64,000 bases of DNA from Bauldia sp. GTDB lineage: Bacteria; Pseudomonadota; Alphaproteobacteria; Rhizobiales; Kaistiaceae. The notes under the pieces are model-generated. The model searched no databases and was not told where the DNA came from. It saw only the letters and a program-made list of their open reading frames with translations. Position 1 is the stretch's first letter; every line of letters begins with the position of its first letter. The translations under genes and the position numbers were made by a program. The DNA is taken from positions 1 through 64,000 of the forward strand of contig JAGRKZ010000014.1 of the NCBI GenBank assembly GCA_020442065.1, given 5' to 3'. Positions 49,302 through 57,619 of this stretch are shown here, in pieces.

Positions 49302-51401
49302 ATGACGACCAGACGAGAATTGCTCACTGCGATCCCGGCGATCGGGACCGCGTTCGCCATCGGCGGCACTATGCTGGGCGAGGGCTCCGCGCAGGCGCAG
49401 GAGGCGCCCCAGCCGCTTGCAGGACATTTCCACCCCAAGGGCAAGGCGCCTTCGGTCCATACCGTGCGGGTGTTGGAGGAGGCACGCGCGCGGTTGCCCT
49501 TCGGCGACGAGAGCGACTTCGCGGAATGGGAACGCGGCTTCATCGGCGCCCCGCCCGAGATGCAGATCATGGCCGATGCCGGCAATGTCGCGGTCGACAT
49601 GGCGGCTTTCAGGTTCCTCGATCAGGACGCGCCGTTCGACAGCGTCCACCCCTCCCTGCAGCGCATCTCGCGGCTCAACAACAACTTCGGACTCTACGAA
49701 GTCGCACCCCGGGTCTACCAGACCCGCGGCCTGGACCTCGCCAACATGACCTTCGTTCGGGGGCGGACGGGATGGATCGTCGTCGATCCGATCACCACCA
49801 CCGAGACCGCGCGCGCCTCCTGGGAGCTTCTGCAGGCGCATGTCGGGGAGGGACTACCGGTCTCGGCGGTGATCTACACCCATACCCATATCGATCATTG
49901 GGGCGGTGTGCGCGGCATCCCGCTCGACGTCGGCGATGTCGCGGCGGGTCGAGTGCCAATCATTGCGCCCGAGGGTTTCCTCGACTTTGCCGTCTCCGAG
50001 AACGTCTATGCTGGCAACGCGATGGGCCGGCGGCTCTTCTACCAGTATGGCTCGCTTCTTCCGCCCGGCCCGCATGGCTTCGTCGGGGTCGGACCCGCGG
50101 CCCTGACGCCTGCCGGGGCGACCGGCCTGATCGTCCCCACGCGCCTGGTCTCGGACAAGTTCGAGGAAGTGGAAGTCGACGGCATCCGCGTCGTCTTCCA
50201 GAACGCGCCGAACACCGAGGCGCCGCGCACGATGAACGTGTTCTTTCCCGATCTGAAGGTGCTCTTCGTCGCCGACATGATCTTCGCCACGCTGCACAAT
50301 CTCTACACGCTCAGGGGCGCGCAGGTGCGCGACGGGCTCGCGTGGTCGAAGTCGCTGAACGAGACACTGCAGCGCTTCGGCCCGGGGACCGAGGTGATGT
50401 GCGCCGGGCACAACTGGCCGCGCTTCGGACGCGAGCGGGTGGCCGAGGTTATCCGGGCGCACCGCGACATCTATGCCAATCTCAACAACCAGGTGCTGCA
50501 TCACGCCAACCAGGGCGTGACGATCAATCAGATCCACAATGTCTACAGGCTGCCGCAGTCGCTCGAGGACAAGTGGTTCGTCCGCGGCTATCACGGCCAC
50601 GTCACCCACAATGCCCGTGCCGTCGTGCAGCGCTTTCTCGGTTTCTGGGATGCGAACCCGGCGACCCTCGTACCGCTCTCGCCAGAGGGCTCGGCGCCGC
50701 TCTATGTCGAGATGATGGGCGGGGCGGATCGGATCCTCGCGCGCGGGCAGGAGCTCTTCAACGCGGGCGACTACCTTCTGGCGATGGAGATCGTGAACAA
50801 GCTCGTCCTGGCCGAGCCGGAGAACCAGGCGGGCAAGGACCTGCTCGCGGACATTTTCGAACAACTCGGCTACCAGTCCGAATGCGGTGGTCACCGCAAC
50901 GCGTATCTCGCCGCGGCATACGAACTGCGCTCCGGCATCCCAGAGGGGGCGGTGGTGGGCGCCAGCGCCGATGTGGTCCGCGCCATGTCAACCGAGCTGT
51001 TCCTGAACTTCCTCGGCATCAAGATGGACAGCAGCCGGGCCGAGGGCCTGAGCTTCACCATGAACCTCGTTACGCCCGATACCGGCGAGACCTTCTTGGT
51101 GGAGCTCTCGAACGCCACGCTCAACAACCTCGCCGGATACCGCTCGGACGAAGCCGACCTGACGCTCACGATCGATCGTGCGGATCTGGAGCGGGTCATG
51201 GCCGGCGATGCGATGCTGGACGCGCTTCTCGCGGACGGCACGGCGCGTGCGGAGGGCGACGTCGGCATCCTCGGTCAGATGGCGGGCCTCATGGTCGAGT
51301 TCGATCCCCGTTTCGAGATCATGCCGGGCACGAAGGTCCGGACCGAGATTCCGGACAGTGCCCCGTTCGAAGGCGAAATAGGGGCCTTGATCCCTGAATG
51401 A
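49302..51401 (+). CDS. Alkyl/aryl-sulfatase of the metallo-beta-lactamase fold, secreted
   Basis: The 699-residue protein has a twin-Arg leader (TRREL at residues 3-7, hydrophobic to about 25, cleavage near AQAQ). The metal motif HTHIDHWGG gives His194, His196, Asp198 and His199. Later domains fit SdsA1-type enzymes: a helical dimerisation domain (about 400-560) and a C-terminal SCP2-like domain with TLNNLAGYRSDEADLTLTIDRADLERV. Such enzymes hydrolyse sulfate esters such as dodecyl sulfate. ATG 49302 is chosen over an earlier frame start because the leader begins there. It is plus-strand cargo in the tail module. Confidence 0.85.
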   Translation: MTTRRELLTAIPAIGTAFAIGGTMLGEGSAQAQEAPQPLAGHFHPKGKAPSVHTVRVLEEARARLPFGDESDFAEWERGFIGAPPEMQIMADAGNVAVDMAAFRFLDQDAPFDSVHPSLQRISRLNNNFGLYEVAPRVYQTRGLDLANMTFVRGRTGWIVVDPITTTETARASWELLQAHVGEGLPVSAVIYTHTHIDHWGGVRGIPLDVGDVAAGRVPIIAPEGFLDFAVSENVYAGNAMGRRLFYQYGSLLPPGPHGFVGVGPAALTPAGATGLIVPTRLVSDKFEEVEVDGIRVVFQNAPNTEAPRTMNVFFPDLKVLFVADMIFATLHNLYTLRGAQVRDGLAWSKSLNETLQRFGPGTEVMCAGHNWPRFGRERVAEVIRAHRDIYANLNNQVLHHANQGVTINQIHNVYRLPQSLEDKWFVRGYHGHVTHNARAVVQRFLGFWDANPATLVPLSPEGSAPLYVEMMGGADRILARGQELFNAGDYLLAMEIVNKLVLAEPENQAGKDLLADIFEQLGYQSECGGHRNAYLAAAYELRSGIPEGAVVGASADVVRAMSTELFLNFLGIKMDSSRAEGLSFTMNLVTPDTGETFLVELSNATLNNLAGYRSDEADLTLTIDRADLERVMAGDAMLDALLADGTARAEGDVGILGQMAGLMVEFDPRFEIMPGTKVRTEIPDSAPFEGEIGALIPE

Positions 51402-51466
51402 CGGAACTTGGGGCCGTCCTCGCAGCTCCGGACCCGAGAATTCGAGCACCGAGAGGAATACTGACC

Positions 51467-52867
51467 ATGCAACCGATCCGCCAATTTGTCGTCGCAACCC
51501 TTCTGGTTCTGGTCGGACTCGGGTCATCGCTGATGCCCGCCAGCGCTGCCGAGCCGGCGCAGGACGAGAATCTCGCCTACGCCATCGGGATTCAGGCCTA
51601 CATCGACGGCTTCCCGATGATGGACCTCTACCGGACGCTATGGGAAACGTCCTTCGACCCGGATCGTGGCCACGACCGGACGCTCAACGAGTTCTTCACC
51701 TTCGGTCGGCTCGTCACCAGCGATGACGACTGGGTCATCACGCCCAACAACGACACGATCTACAGCCGTGCCTTCCTCGACCTCCGCGCCGAGCCGGTCA
51801 TCCTCGAGATTCCGCCGATGGGCGATCGGCAGTTCTGGTTTCCCGTAGGCGACATGCACCATGACTTCGACGCCAACCTGTCCTGGGACACCATCGGCTC
51901 GCAAGGCGGCGCTTTCGCCTTCGTCGCGCCCGGGTGGACCGGCGTTCTGCCCGAAGGCGTCCAGAGGATCGAGGCGAGTACGCCGATCATCTGGACGCTC
52001 GGCCGCTTCGCCGTCAGCGGTGCCGACGACTTGCCTGCCGCCGTCGCGCTTCAGAACCTGTCCCGGCTCGTCCCGCTCAGCCAGTGGGGCGCCACCGATG
52101 TGCCCCGGCCGCGGCCCGATCCGGCCGACTTCCCCCGCTTCACCCGTGACGACCTCACCGATGCGAAGGCCTATTTCACGACGATGAACGCGCTCCTGCG
52201 GCTGATGCCGCGAACCGCGAACCCGATGGATGCCGCGCTGGCCGCTTGGCTGCACGAGGTCGACATGGACGCGGCGACCGGATTCGATTGGGATGCGCTC
52301 TCGCCGCCGACGCGGCGCGGCCTCGAACGGGCAGTGACAGACGCCCATCGGATCATCGCCGCCCGCATGCAACGCGCCGTACCCATCGTGAATGAGTGGC
52401 AGATCGCCCGCCTCGACAAGCGGATCAGCGGCGACCCAGTTTTCGCCGCCGCCGCCGCGATGCTCGGCCTCCTGTGGAACCCCAGCGAAGTCAGCACCTA
52501 CGACGTCGCGTTCACGGACGGAACCGGCGCGGCGCTTGACGGCCGCAACAAGTACATTCTGCGCTTCGCTCCCCCGCCGCCGGTCAACGCATTCTGGTCG
52601 GTGACGATGTACTCGGCCGACGACCAGCTCTTCGTTGCCAACCCCATCGACCGATATTCCCTTGGCGACCGCACGCCCGGTACGGTCTACGGCGCGGACG
52701 GTTCGATCGAAATCCATCTCCAGGCGGAGGAGCCGACCGATCCGACCGAGCGGGCGAACTGGCTTCCAGCTCCGGCAGGGCCGTTCTACCTCGTGACGCG
52801 CCACTACTCGCCGCGCGCCGAGATCCTGACCGGCGACTGGTTGCCGCCACCGATCGAGAGGCGCTGA
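51467..52867 (+). CDS. Secreted DUF1254/DUF1214 protein
   Basis: The 466-residue protein starts at ATG 51467 with GAGAGGAA upstream. It has a leader (FVVATLLVLVGLGSSLMPASAA), then a DUF1254 domain (AYAIGIQAYIDGFPMMDLYRTLWE, TPNNDTIYSRAFLDLRAEP) and a C-terminal DUF1214 domain (PPPVNAFWSVTMYSADDQLFVANPIDRYSLGDRTPG). Pairing with a sulfatase-type enzyme suggests joint action on a secreted or envelope substrate, but the family has no firm function. It converges on the phage E/E' gene end at 52908 with 40 bases between. Confidence 0.82.
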   Translation: MQPIRQFVVATLLVLVGLGSSLMPASAAEPAQDENLAYAIGIQAYIDGFPMMDLYRTLWETSFDPDRGHDRTLNEFFTFGRLVTSDDDWVITPNNDTIYSRAFLDLRAEPVILEIPPMGDRQFWFPVGDMHHDFDANLSWDTIGSQGGAFAFVAPGWTGVLPEGVQRIEASTPIIWTLGRFAVSGADDLPAAVALQNLSRLVPLSQWGATDVPRPRPDPADFPRFTRDDLTDAKAYFTTMNALLRLMPRTANPMDAALAAWLHEVDMDAATGFDWDALSPPTRRGLERAVTDAHRIIAARMQRAVPIVNEWQIARLDKRISGDPVFAAAAAMLGLLWNPSEVSTYDVAFTDGTGAALDGRNKYILRFAPPPPVNAFWSVTMYSADDQLFVANPIDRYSLGDRTPGTVYGADGSIEIHLQAEEPTDPTERANWLPAPAGPFYLVTRHYSPRAEILTGDWLPPPIERR

Positions 52868-52907
52868 CTCGCGCGGCAAGTCAGCGACTGGCTTCGCGTC
52901 ACGGTCG

Positions 52908-53308
52908 TTAGCGAGCCCGGGCAAGCCGAGCAGCTTCGCCGTGCCACAGCACGACTTCGGCCCAATCCATCTCGTCGAAAGCGGGAAGTGGGGTCGACAG
53001 AATATGCGCGATGTCGGCTACGACGCCGCGCCAGTTTCGGGCACCGGGCCCACGGGCAAAAAACCAGCGATCACCTCCGAGACCGTCGCAAAATCGACGG
53101 CATCCATCTCGTTGATGACCTCGATCGGGAGTTCGGTCAGGAGGGCAGCCATGGCGACACCCTGATCGATCTGGCTTGCCGCGTTCGTGGTGTCACGCTC
53201 CATGGCGCGGAGATCCTTGACCTTCGGACGGCGGACCTGAACATCCGTGACGGATTTGCCATCCCAGGCGATCGGCTGGCTCAGGCGAACAATCTTCGGC
53301 TTACTCAT
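52908..53308 (-). CDS. Tail assembly chaperone E-E' (-1 frameshift product)
   Basis: After the slip at Leu84 the -1 frame reads on for 49 codons to TAA at 52908-52910, giving a 133-residue fusion. The extension contains VVADIAHIL then PAFDEMDWAEVVLWHGEAARLARAR, which fits the GpE' family (ADIAxxF...W...EMDxxEvvxW). In P2 the E and E' products are both needed to assemble the tail around the tape measure. The frame is open and family-like, so the fusion is likely real. Confidence 0.85.
53018..53308 (-). CDS. Tail assembly chaperone E (zero-frame product)
   Basis: The 96-residue product MSKPKIVRLSQPIAWDG followed by VTDVQVRRPKVKDLRAMER fits the P2 E-type tail assembly chaperone. It lies directly downstream of the tube gene FII, as in P2. 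Near its end (residue 82-84, Gly-Phe-Leu) the codons GGT TTT TTG contain a -1 slippery site. A fraction of ribosomes should continue into the overlapping E' frame. Confidence 0.85.
   Translation of the reverse strand: MSKPKIVRLSQPIAWDGKSVTDVQVRRPKVKDLRAMERDTTNAASQIDQGVAMAALLTELPIEVINEMDAVDFATVSEVIAGFLPVGPVPETGAAS
53057..53063 (-). other. Programmed -1 slippery heptamer TTTTTTG
   Basis: On the minus strand the zero-frame reading GGT TTT TTG gives T TTT TTG, the same slippery heptamer that phage P2 uses in gene E. It lies 37 bases before the zero-frame stop. Confidence 0.85.
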
Positions 53309-53322
53309 GATGGTTCCTTAGG

Positions 53323-53859
53323 TCAGGCGCCGGTTGGGATGCGCAGGATGCGGCGCTCGTCGTCGTTCTGGGACACGCCGTCGAGCCGCCAGTCGGTCGA
53401 GAAGAAGTCCCAGAAGAGCTTCTCCTTGTCGCCTAGCCAGAGCTCGTAATGCATCACTTCGTTGATCGCGTATTCGTGGCCCATGATCTCACCGCGCTGG
53501 AAGGCATCGGCCTCGATCTTGCCGAGGCGTCCCTCGATGATTGCCTTGGCCTCGTGAGCGATGCCGGTCCGCTTGTCGCGGACCACGCCGTAGGCGGTGA
53601 AGACCTTGGCGCGCGACGCACCGAGACCGAATTGGGTGAGGAGATCGGGATCCCAGCCGTTGAGCTTGAAGGTCGGCTCGAGCTTCTGGATGCCGACGGC
53701 CACCTCGATCTGGACGCGGGAGCCGCCGGGATGATGGTCCTGGTACATCTCCTGAAGCGGCGGCAGCTTGAGCTCGACCAGCGTCAGGTGCTTCGAGGCG
53801 GAGGGGTCATGATCGCCGCAGAATAGGTTCGCGGCCTCCATAACAAAAATCGTGGTCAC
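53323..53859 (-). CDS. Major tail tube protein FII-like
   Basis: The 178-residue protein matches the Phage_tube (FII) family: TLVELKLPPLQEMYQDHHPGGSRVQIEVAVGIQKLEPTFKLNGWDPDLLTQFG, and later GIAHEAKAIIEGRLGKIEADAFQRGEIMGHEYAINEVMHYEL. Its product stacks inside the sheath. It sits 29 bases after the sheath gene, in the standard P2 order. Confidence 0.9.
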   Translation of the reverse strand: MTTIFVMEAANLFCGDHDPSASKHLTLVELKLPPLQEMYQDHHPGGSRVQIEVAVGIQKLEPTFKLNGWDPDLLTQFGLGASRAKVFTAYGVVRDKRTGIAHEAKAIIEGRLGKIEADAFQRGEIMGHEYAINEVMHYELWLGDKEKLFWDFFSTDWRLDGVSQNDDERRILRIPTGA

Positions 53860-53888
53860 GGATTGTTTCTCCTTGCTCGGTTCGACGA

Positions 53889-55136
53889 TCAGCCGGTGAC
53901 CGCGTCGACTTGGGCGAGGAGGTCGTCGAGGAGCGCGTCGAGCGCCGGCCGGTAGCGAGCGGACTGGATGCCGAGGTAGCGGAGCACCGGCGCTTCCTCG
54001 GCGGCGAAGTTAATCGTGAACTTGCCGAGACGGAGCTGCTCCGGGCTGTTTTGGTCGCGGGTGAACTTGACCTCGTAGCCAAGGATGTCGCCGTCGGCCT
54101 TCAGATCCCGGAGGGCGAAGCTCATGGTGTTGACCACCGCCTGCACCGTTTGGCCGGTGATGTTGAAGCGGCCGAGGTAGTAGCGAAGGGTCCGGAGGAA
54201 CATGAGGTGGATGAAGTCGCGGCCGCGGGTGACGTTGTAGAAGCGCCAGAGGTCGTCCTCGCCGGCGTTGTCGGTGCCGACGAAGACGAAGCCTCCGGAG
54301 GCGATCGCCGTCTCGACGCCCATCTCGCCCCGAAGGAGCACGCCGACGTTGCCGGCGAGCAGTCTCTGGCCTTCGGTCGCACCATCGGTAAGGGAGAAAT
54401 TGATAGGTCGAGACGGTCCGACGATGCCGTGGATCGGTTGGTTGGCCCAGGAATGGAACGGCCTGCCCTGCTTCTCGTGATCGCGCCGGACGGCGATACC
54501 GATCACGGCCGGCGACATCGGGACCACGGTCTCGGCCGCGCCGCTGAGGATTTTGACCGCCGGGTCGACCGGGATCAGCCGGTCGCTTGAGAGCGTCTCC
54601 CGCCAGTCGAGCGCCGCCTGCTCAGTCGTCGCTGGACCGTCGACCACCGCATGGGCAAGGAGCTTGGCGCAGATCGCCGGCAGCGCCGCGCAAACGGGGT
54701 TGGCATTGCTGCCCTCCCGCTGGCTGGTGAAGCCGGGAGCGCAGAGAAGCCGAGGGATGACGCCGAGCAGCGGTCCCGCTTCGACGAAGGCCGCCAGACC
54801 CGTCCTGGTACCGTCGCCGACGATGTTGACGATCGTTTCGTCGGCATCGGCACCCTCGGCGACCCGCACCACCACCACCTTGGCGGCGACCTGGAACTCG
54901 CCGAGCTGGGCGTTGATCAGTTTGATCGCGCCAGCGATCGTTCCTAAAGCCCCGAGTGCGGTCCGCTTGGCGGCATCGTCGGAATACATGAACACCGGCG
55001 TATCGACGGGGAAATCGTCCGCGTCGGCGTCGGGCGCGGTGCCGATGATGCCGACCACCGCCATGTCGCTCCAGACGGCAGGGCGCGGTTCGTTGTCGAC
55101 TCGTGTAATGGAAATGCCGAAGGTCGGTTCGCTCAT
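53889..55136 (-). CDS. Tail sheath protein FI-like
   Basis: The 415-residue protein fits the contractile sheath family: an N-terminal GISITRVDNEPRP (donor-strand region), a domain around PVFMYSDDAAKRTALGALGTI, and the C-terminal core (RDFIHLMFLRTLRYYLGRFNITGQTVQAVVNTMSFALRDLKADGDILGYEV) with YLGIQSARYRPALDALLDDL at the end. A terminator lies just upstream, so sheath, tube, E and beyond may have their own promoter. Confidence 0.9.
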   Translation of the reverse strand: MSEPTFGISITRVDNEPRPAVWSDMAVVGIIGTAPDADADDFPVDTPVFMYSDDAAKRTALGALGTIAGAIKLINAQLGEFQVAAKVVVVRVAEGADADETIVNIVGDGTRTGLAAFVEAGPLLGVIPRLLCAPGFTSQREGSNANPVCAALPAICAKLLAHAVVDGPATTEQAALDWRETLSSDRLIPVDPAVKILSGAAETVVPMSPAVIGIAVRRDHEKQGRPFHSWANQPIHGIVGPSRPINFSLTDGATEGQRLLAGNVGVLLRGEMGVETAIASGGFVFVGTDNAGEDDLWRFYNVTRGRDFIHLMFLRTLRYYLGRFNITGQTVQAVVNTMSFALRDLKADGDILGYEVKFTRDQNSPEQLRLGKFTINFAAEEAPVLRYLGIQSARYRPALDALLDDLLAQVDAVTG

Positions 55137-55153
55137 GGACGAGCCTCCTCAAA

Positions 55154-55180
55154 TGAAAAGCCCCGCATGCGGCGGGGCTT
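55154..55180 (-). terminator. Rho-independent terminator before the sheath gene
   Basis: AAGCCCCGC and GCGGGGCTT form a 9-bp GC-rich stem with a 5-base loop (55158-55180). On the minus strand a CTTTTCATTT tract follows. It lies after the 55205 gene and ahead of the sheath start, so it separates fibre and sheath transcription. Confidence 0.7.
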
Positions 55181-55204
55181 ATGGACGGATGGGTCTAACG
55201 CCCC

Positions 55205-55645
55205 TTATTCGGGCGCGAGAATTTCGATCGGGTCCGCACCGATCGCGGTGAGCAGCGTCACGGCATCAGGATCATCGTGTGGGATCGTTCCCGCCGTATA
55301 GAAGCGCCGAAACAGGATCGGCTGGGCATCGAGGGCGGCATCGGCCGCCTCGATCAGGCCGACCTCCTCGAGCCGTCGGACAATGCGGTAGGTGGATACT
55401 CGCCATGGCGCAGGCGGCGCGTCCGGGTCGGGCTCCGGAACGACCTCCGGGTCCGGCTCTGGTGCGACGTCGTACTGCCCGCCGTACTGGCGAACCACCA
55501 CCTCAACAACGGGATCCGCGGTCGGAGCCGGCACGTCGATGGTGAAGCGATGCGCTTCGATGGCGGCTGCGAAGTCCGCGACCGCCTCCGCGAACGCCGC
55601 CTCGCCGCCAAGGCGTAGAATGTCTGCACGGCTGATCGTTGGCAT
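55205..55645 (-). CDS. Tail-fibre-linked hypothetical protein
   Basis: The 146-residue protein has a helical N-terminus (GGEAAFAEAVADFAAAIEAHRFTIDVP), an acidic linker of Pro, Glu and Asp (PEPDPEVVPEPDPDAPP), and a C-terminal helical part. It comes straight after the collar-domain fibre gene. A fibre-assembly chaperone is possible, but the protein is not recognised. Confidence 0.6.
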   Translation of the reverse strand: MPTISRADILRLGGEAAFAEAVADFAAAIEAHRFTIDVPAPTADPVVEVVVRQYGGQYDVAPEPDPEVVPEPDPDAPPAPWRVSTYRIVRRLEEVGLIEAADAALDAQPILFRRFYTAGTIPHDDPDAVTLLTAIGADPIEILAPE

Positions 55646-55650
55646 CCTGC

Positions 55651-56538
55651 TCAGGCTCCGGCGTAGATCATGTAGTTGAGCACCAGTGTCGGCTGGACGT
55701 TGTTGTGCGGCGACCCCGAGCCGGCGTTCCCCGAATTGAACGCTGGGATATCGACGGTATGGGTGTGCGAGCCGACCGTGCTGGTGGTCTCGGTGTATCC
55801 GGTGTGCGTCAGGTCGGAGACCTCCTGGCCGTCACCGGACTTGGCGCGCTGGCCGTAGACGAAGCTGTGGCTGTGCGAGCCACCTGAGCCGGTGTTGATC
55901 GGCACACCCATGTCGACCAGATGGTCGTGGGTTGCGAGTTGCGCCTCGGTGAGCGTGTGGGTCTCGGCGCCGCCGGCCGAGCCAAGTAGATCGCCATCTA
56001 CCCCGCCGCTCTGGCCGGTGAGGCGGTTGGCCGATGCGCCGCCCATGTCGTCCTGACCTGCGACGACACGTCCGCGGAGGTCCGGCAACGTGAAGGTCGT
56101 GGTCCCATCGCCAGCGCCGTAGGTGGTCGAGATGGCCGCGAAGAGGGCAGCGTAGGTCGTCCGGCTGACATTCTGTCCGAAGCAGAAGAGCCACCGGGGC
56201 GGCGCCGAGAGCCCGGCGTATGGAATGACCGCGCCGATCGGCGTCAGCGATGCAGCGAGATCAGCCACGTCGGCAATCGCCAACGCAACCGCGCCGGTTC
56301 GACCGGCGACAGAAGTCACCGATCCGGCAATATCGGCGACGGCTAGGGTGACGGCGCCCGTCCGGCCGGCAACCGAGGTGACAGGCCCGACCTCCAGAAT
56401 GGAAGCCGCTCCATCGTCCTTCTTGAGGTAGAGCTTGCCGTCATTGGTATTGACGGCGAGCTCACCGAGCTGGAGATCCGAGGCGAGCGGGACCTTCCCC
56501 GCGGTCGCCGAGCGCTTCAACCGGATGGTGTTCGGCAT
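55651..56538 (-). CDS. Tail fibre protein with phage collar domain
   Basis: The 295-residue protein begins with the same adaptor domain as the one at 41352 (IRLKRSATAGKVPLASDLQLGELAVN, GKLYLKKDD). It then has a duplicated VTSVAGRTGAVTLAVADIA repeat and the collar domain (GAVIPYAGLSAPPRWLFCFGQNVSRTTYAALFAAI, DLRGRVVAGQDDMGG) with a His-rich C-terminal section (HDHLVDMG, HSHSF, HTHTV) and the usual PTLVLNYMIYAGA end. His clusters in collar domains may bind metal. It likely forms a short tail fibre. Confidence 0.85.
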   Translation of the reverse strand: MPNTIRLKRSATAGKVPLASDLQLGELAVNTNDGKLYLKKDDGAASILEVGPVTSVAGRTGAVTLAVADIAGSVTSVAGRTGAVALAIADVADLAASLTPIGAVIPYAGLSAPPRWLFCFGQNVSRTTYAALFAAISTTYGAGDGTTTFTLPDLRGRVVAGQDDMGGASANRLTGQSGGVDGDLLGSAGGAETHTLTEAQLATHDHLVDMGVPINTGSGGSHSHSFVYGQRAKSGDGQEVSDLTHTGYTETTSTVGSHTHTVDIPAFNSGNAGSGSPHNNVQPTLVLNYMIYAGA

Positions 56539-56562
56539 GGGATCCTCAGCGCGCTCAGGCGA

Positions 56563-57369
56563 TCAGTAGGCGCCGCCGTCGAAATTGGTGATCTGGCTCT
56601 GTAGGCCCGTCAGGGTCGTCTGCAGGTTCGACACCTGGGCGATCGAATGGCCGTGATTGCTGTCGGCCTTGGCGCCGATGGCAGCGACGAGATTAGGAAT
56701 ATCGGCCATCCCAAGCGAAACCGGGCCGGTCTTGCCGTTGACCGAGGAGACCGGGCCATTGGCAATGATCTGAACGGCGGTGGCCGCCGCGGCCTCGGCC
56801 GTCGCTGCAGCATCTTGCGCGGCATCAAGCGTTGCTCCCACCTCGCCAGCAACCTCGAGGATCGTCTGGGCAAGCCCAGCGCTGGCCGAGACAACCCAGT
56901 CATCATGCTCGACACCGGTCAGACCGCCGTGGACGGCGACAACGCTGAAGGCAAGCCCACCATTGGCGCGATCATAGGCTTGGACGCGGAGCATGGCCCA
57001 GTCGTCGAGCGCGTCGTCGGCCTGTCGCGACAGGATCACAAAGGGCGTCGGCGCGAACAGGGACCGTGCCGGCGAGTCTTCGACCACGAGGGTCGTCTCT
57101 AGTCCAACCGAGAGGGACAGCGGCGTGGACGACGTTGCCACCAGGAAGCCGCTCGCTGCCGCGGCCTGGGCCTGTGCGAGGGCTGGGCCCAGAACCTCGT
57201 TGACGCGATTGAGACCGAGGGCCACGAGGCGGCCTGTAGCGCCACTGACGTTGGCGAGTTCCGCATCGACCTGCGCCAGACTCTCTGCGATCAGCCGGAA
57301 TCGCCGGTTGAAGAAGTCACGATCGAGAACCTGCTGATCCCGCACTCGGAGATCCTCGAACCTCAGCAT
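56563..57369 (-). CDS. Tail fibre protein with C-terminal DGGAY
   Basis: Starting at ATG 57369 (268 aa), this protein has an N-terminal helical part (LRVRDQQVLDRDFFNRRFRLIAESLAQVDAELANVSG), a central beta region, an Ala-rich coiled-coil stretch (AQDAAATAEAAAATAVQ), a VSSVNGKTGPVSLGMADI repeat and HGHSIAQVSNLQTTLTGLQ, then FDGGAY at the end. The ending matches the DGG-x-aromatic ends of the fibre proteins at 41352 and 42120. A longer reading from 57489 lies inside the next gene. Confidence 0.75.
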   Translation of the reverse strand: MLRFEDLRVRDQQVLDRDFFNRRFRLIAESLAQVDAELANVSGATGRLVALGLNRVNEVLGPALAQAQAAAASGFLVATSSTPLSLSVGLETTLVVEDSPARSLFAPTPFVILSRQADDALDDWAMLRVQAYDRANGGLAFSVVAVHGGLTGVEHDDWVVSASAGLAQTILEVAGEVGATLDAAQDAAATAEAAAATAVQIIANGPVSSVNGKTGPVSLGMADIPNLVAAIGAKADSNHGHSIAQVSNLQTTLTGLQSQITNFDGGAY

Positions 57370-57373
57370 CGGT

Positions 57374-57544
57374 TCAAGCCTGGCTGATGGGACTGACCGA
57401 CGCCACGGCATCGGGAGACGCGCGTTTGACCGCGTCGTACATCGCGGCCTTGACCTGATAGCGCGCACCCGGCCGGAAGCGGACGCCATCGACCTCGACC
57501 GGCCGGTTGACGGTGAGTTCGTAGTGCGAGGGTTTCTTGGCCAT
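57374..57544 (-). CDS. Small tail-module protein, 56 aa
   Basis: A 56-residue frame starts at ATG 57544 with GGAGAG five bases upstream: MAKKPSHYELTVNRPVEVDG, then VRFRPGARYQVKAAMYDAVKRASPDAVASV. It ends five bases before the next gene's start. The longer frame in another phase of the same interval is not protein-like. The beta-turn-beta pattern with a C-terminal helix looks like small phage baseplate or fibre adaptor proteins. The function is unknown. Confidence 0.65.
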   Translation of the reverse strand: MAKKPSHYELTVNRPVEVDGVRFRPGARYQVKAAMYDAVKRASPDAVASVSPISQA

Positions 57545-57619
57545 CGGGTCTCTCCTCGCTTCGGTTGGTTGGGTGTGACCGCGGACGCGCTTGTAGGCGG
57601 CGCCCGGACACGCCGCCGA

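Noticed and set aside
49058-51397. 779-residue frame in another phase over the sulfatase-like gene
   Set aside because: It is Arg/Gly/His-rich throughout and lacks motifs, while the chosen phase has a leader and HTHIDHWGG.
48202-52940. Short similarity (TCACGGTCG) near both edges of the tail cargo block as insertion repeats
   Set aside because: Only nine bases match and their spacing to the gene ends differs, so chance is sufficient.
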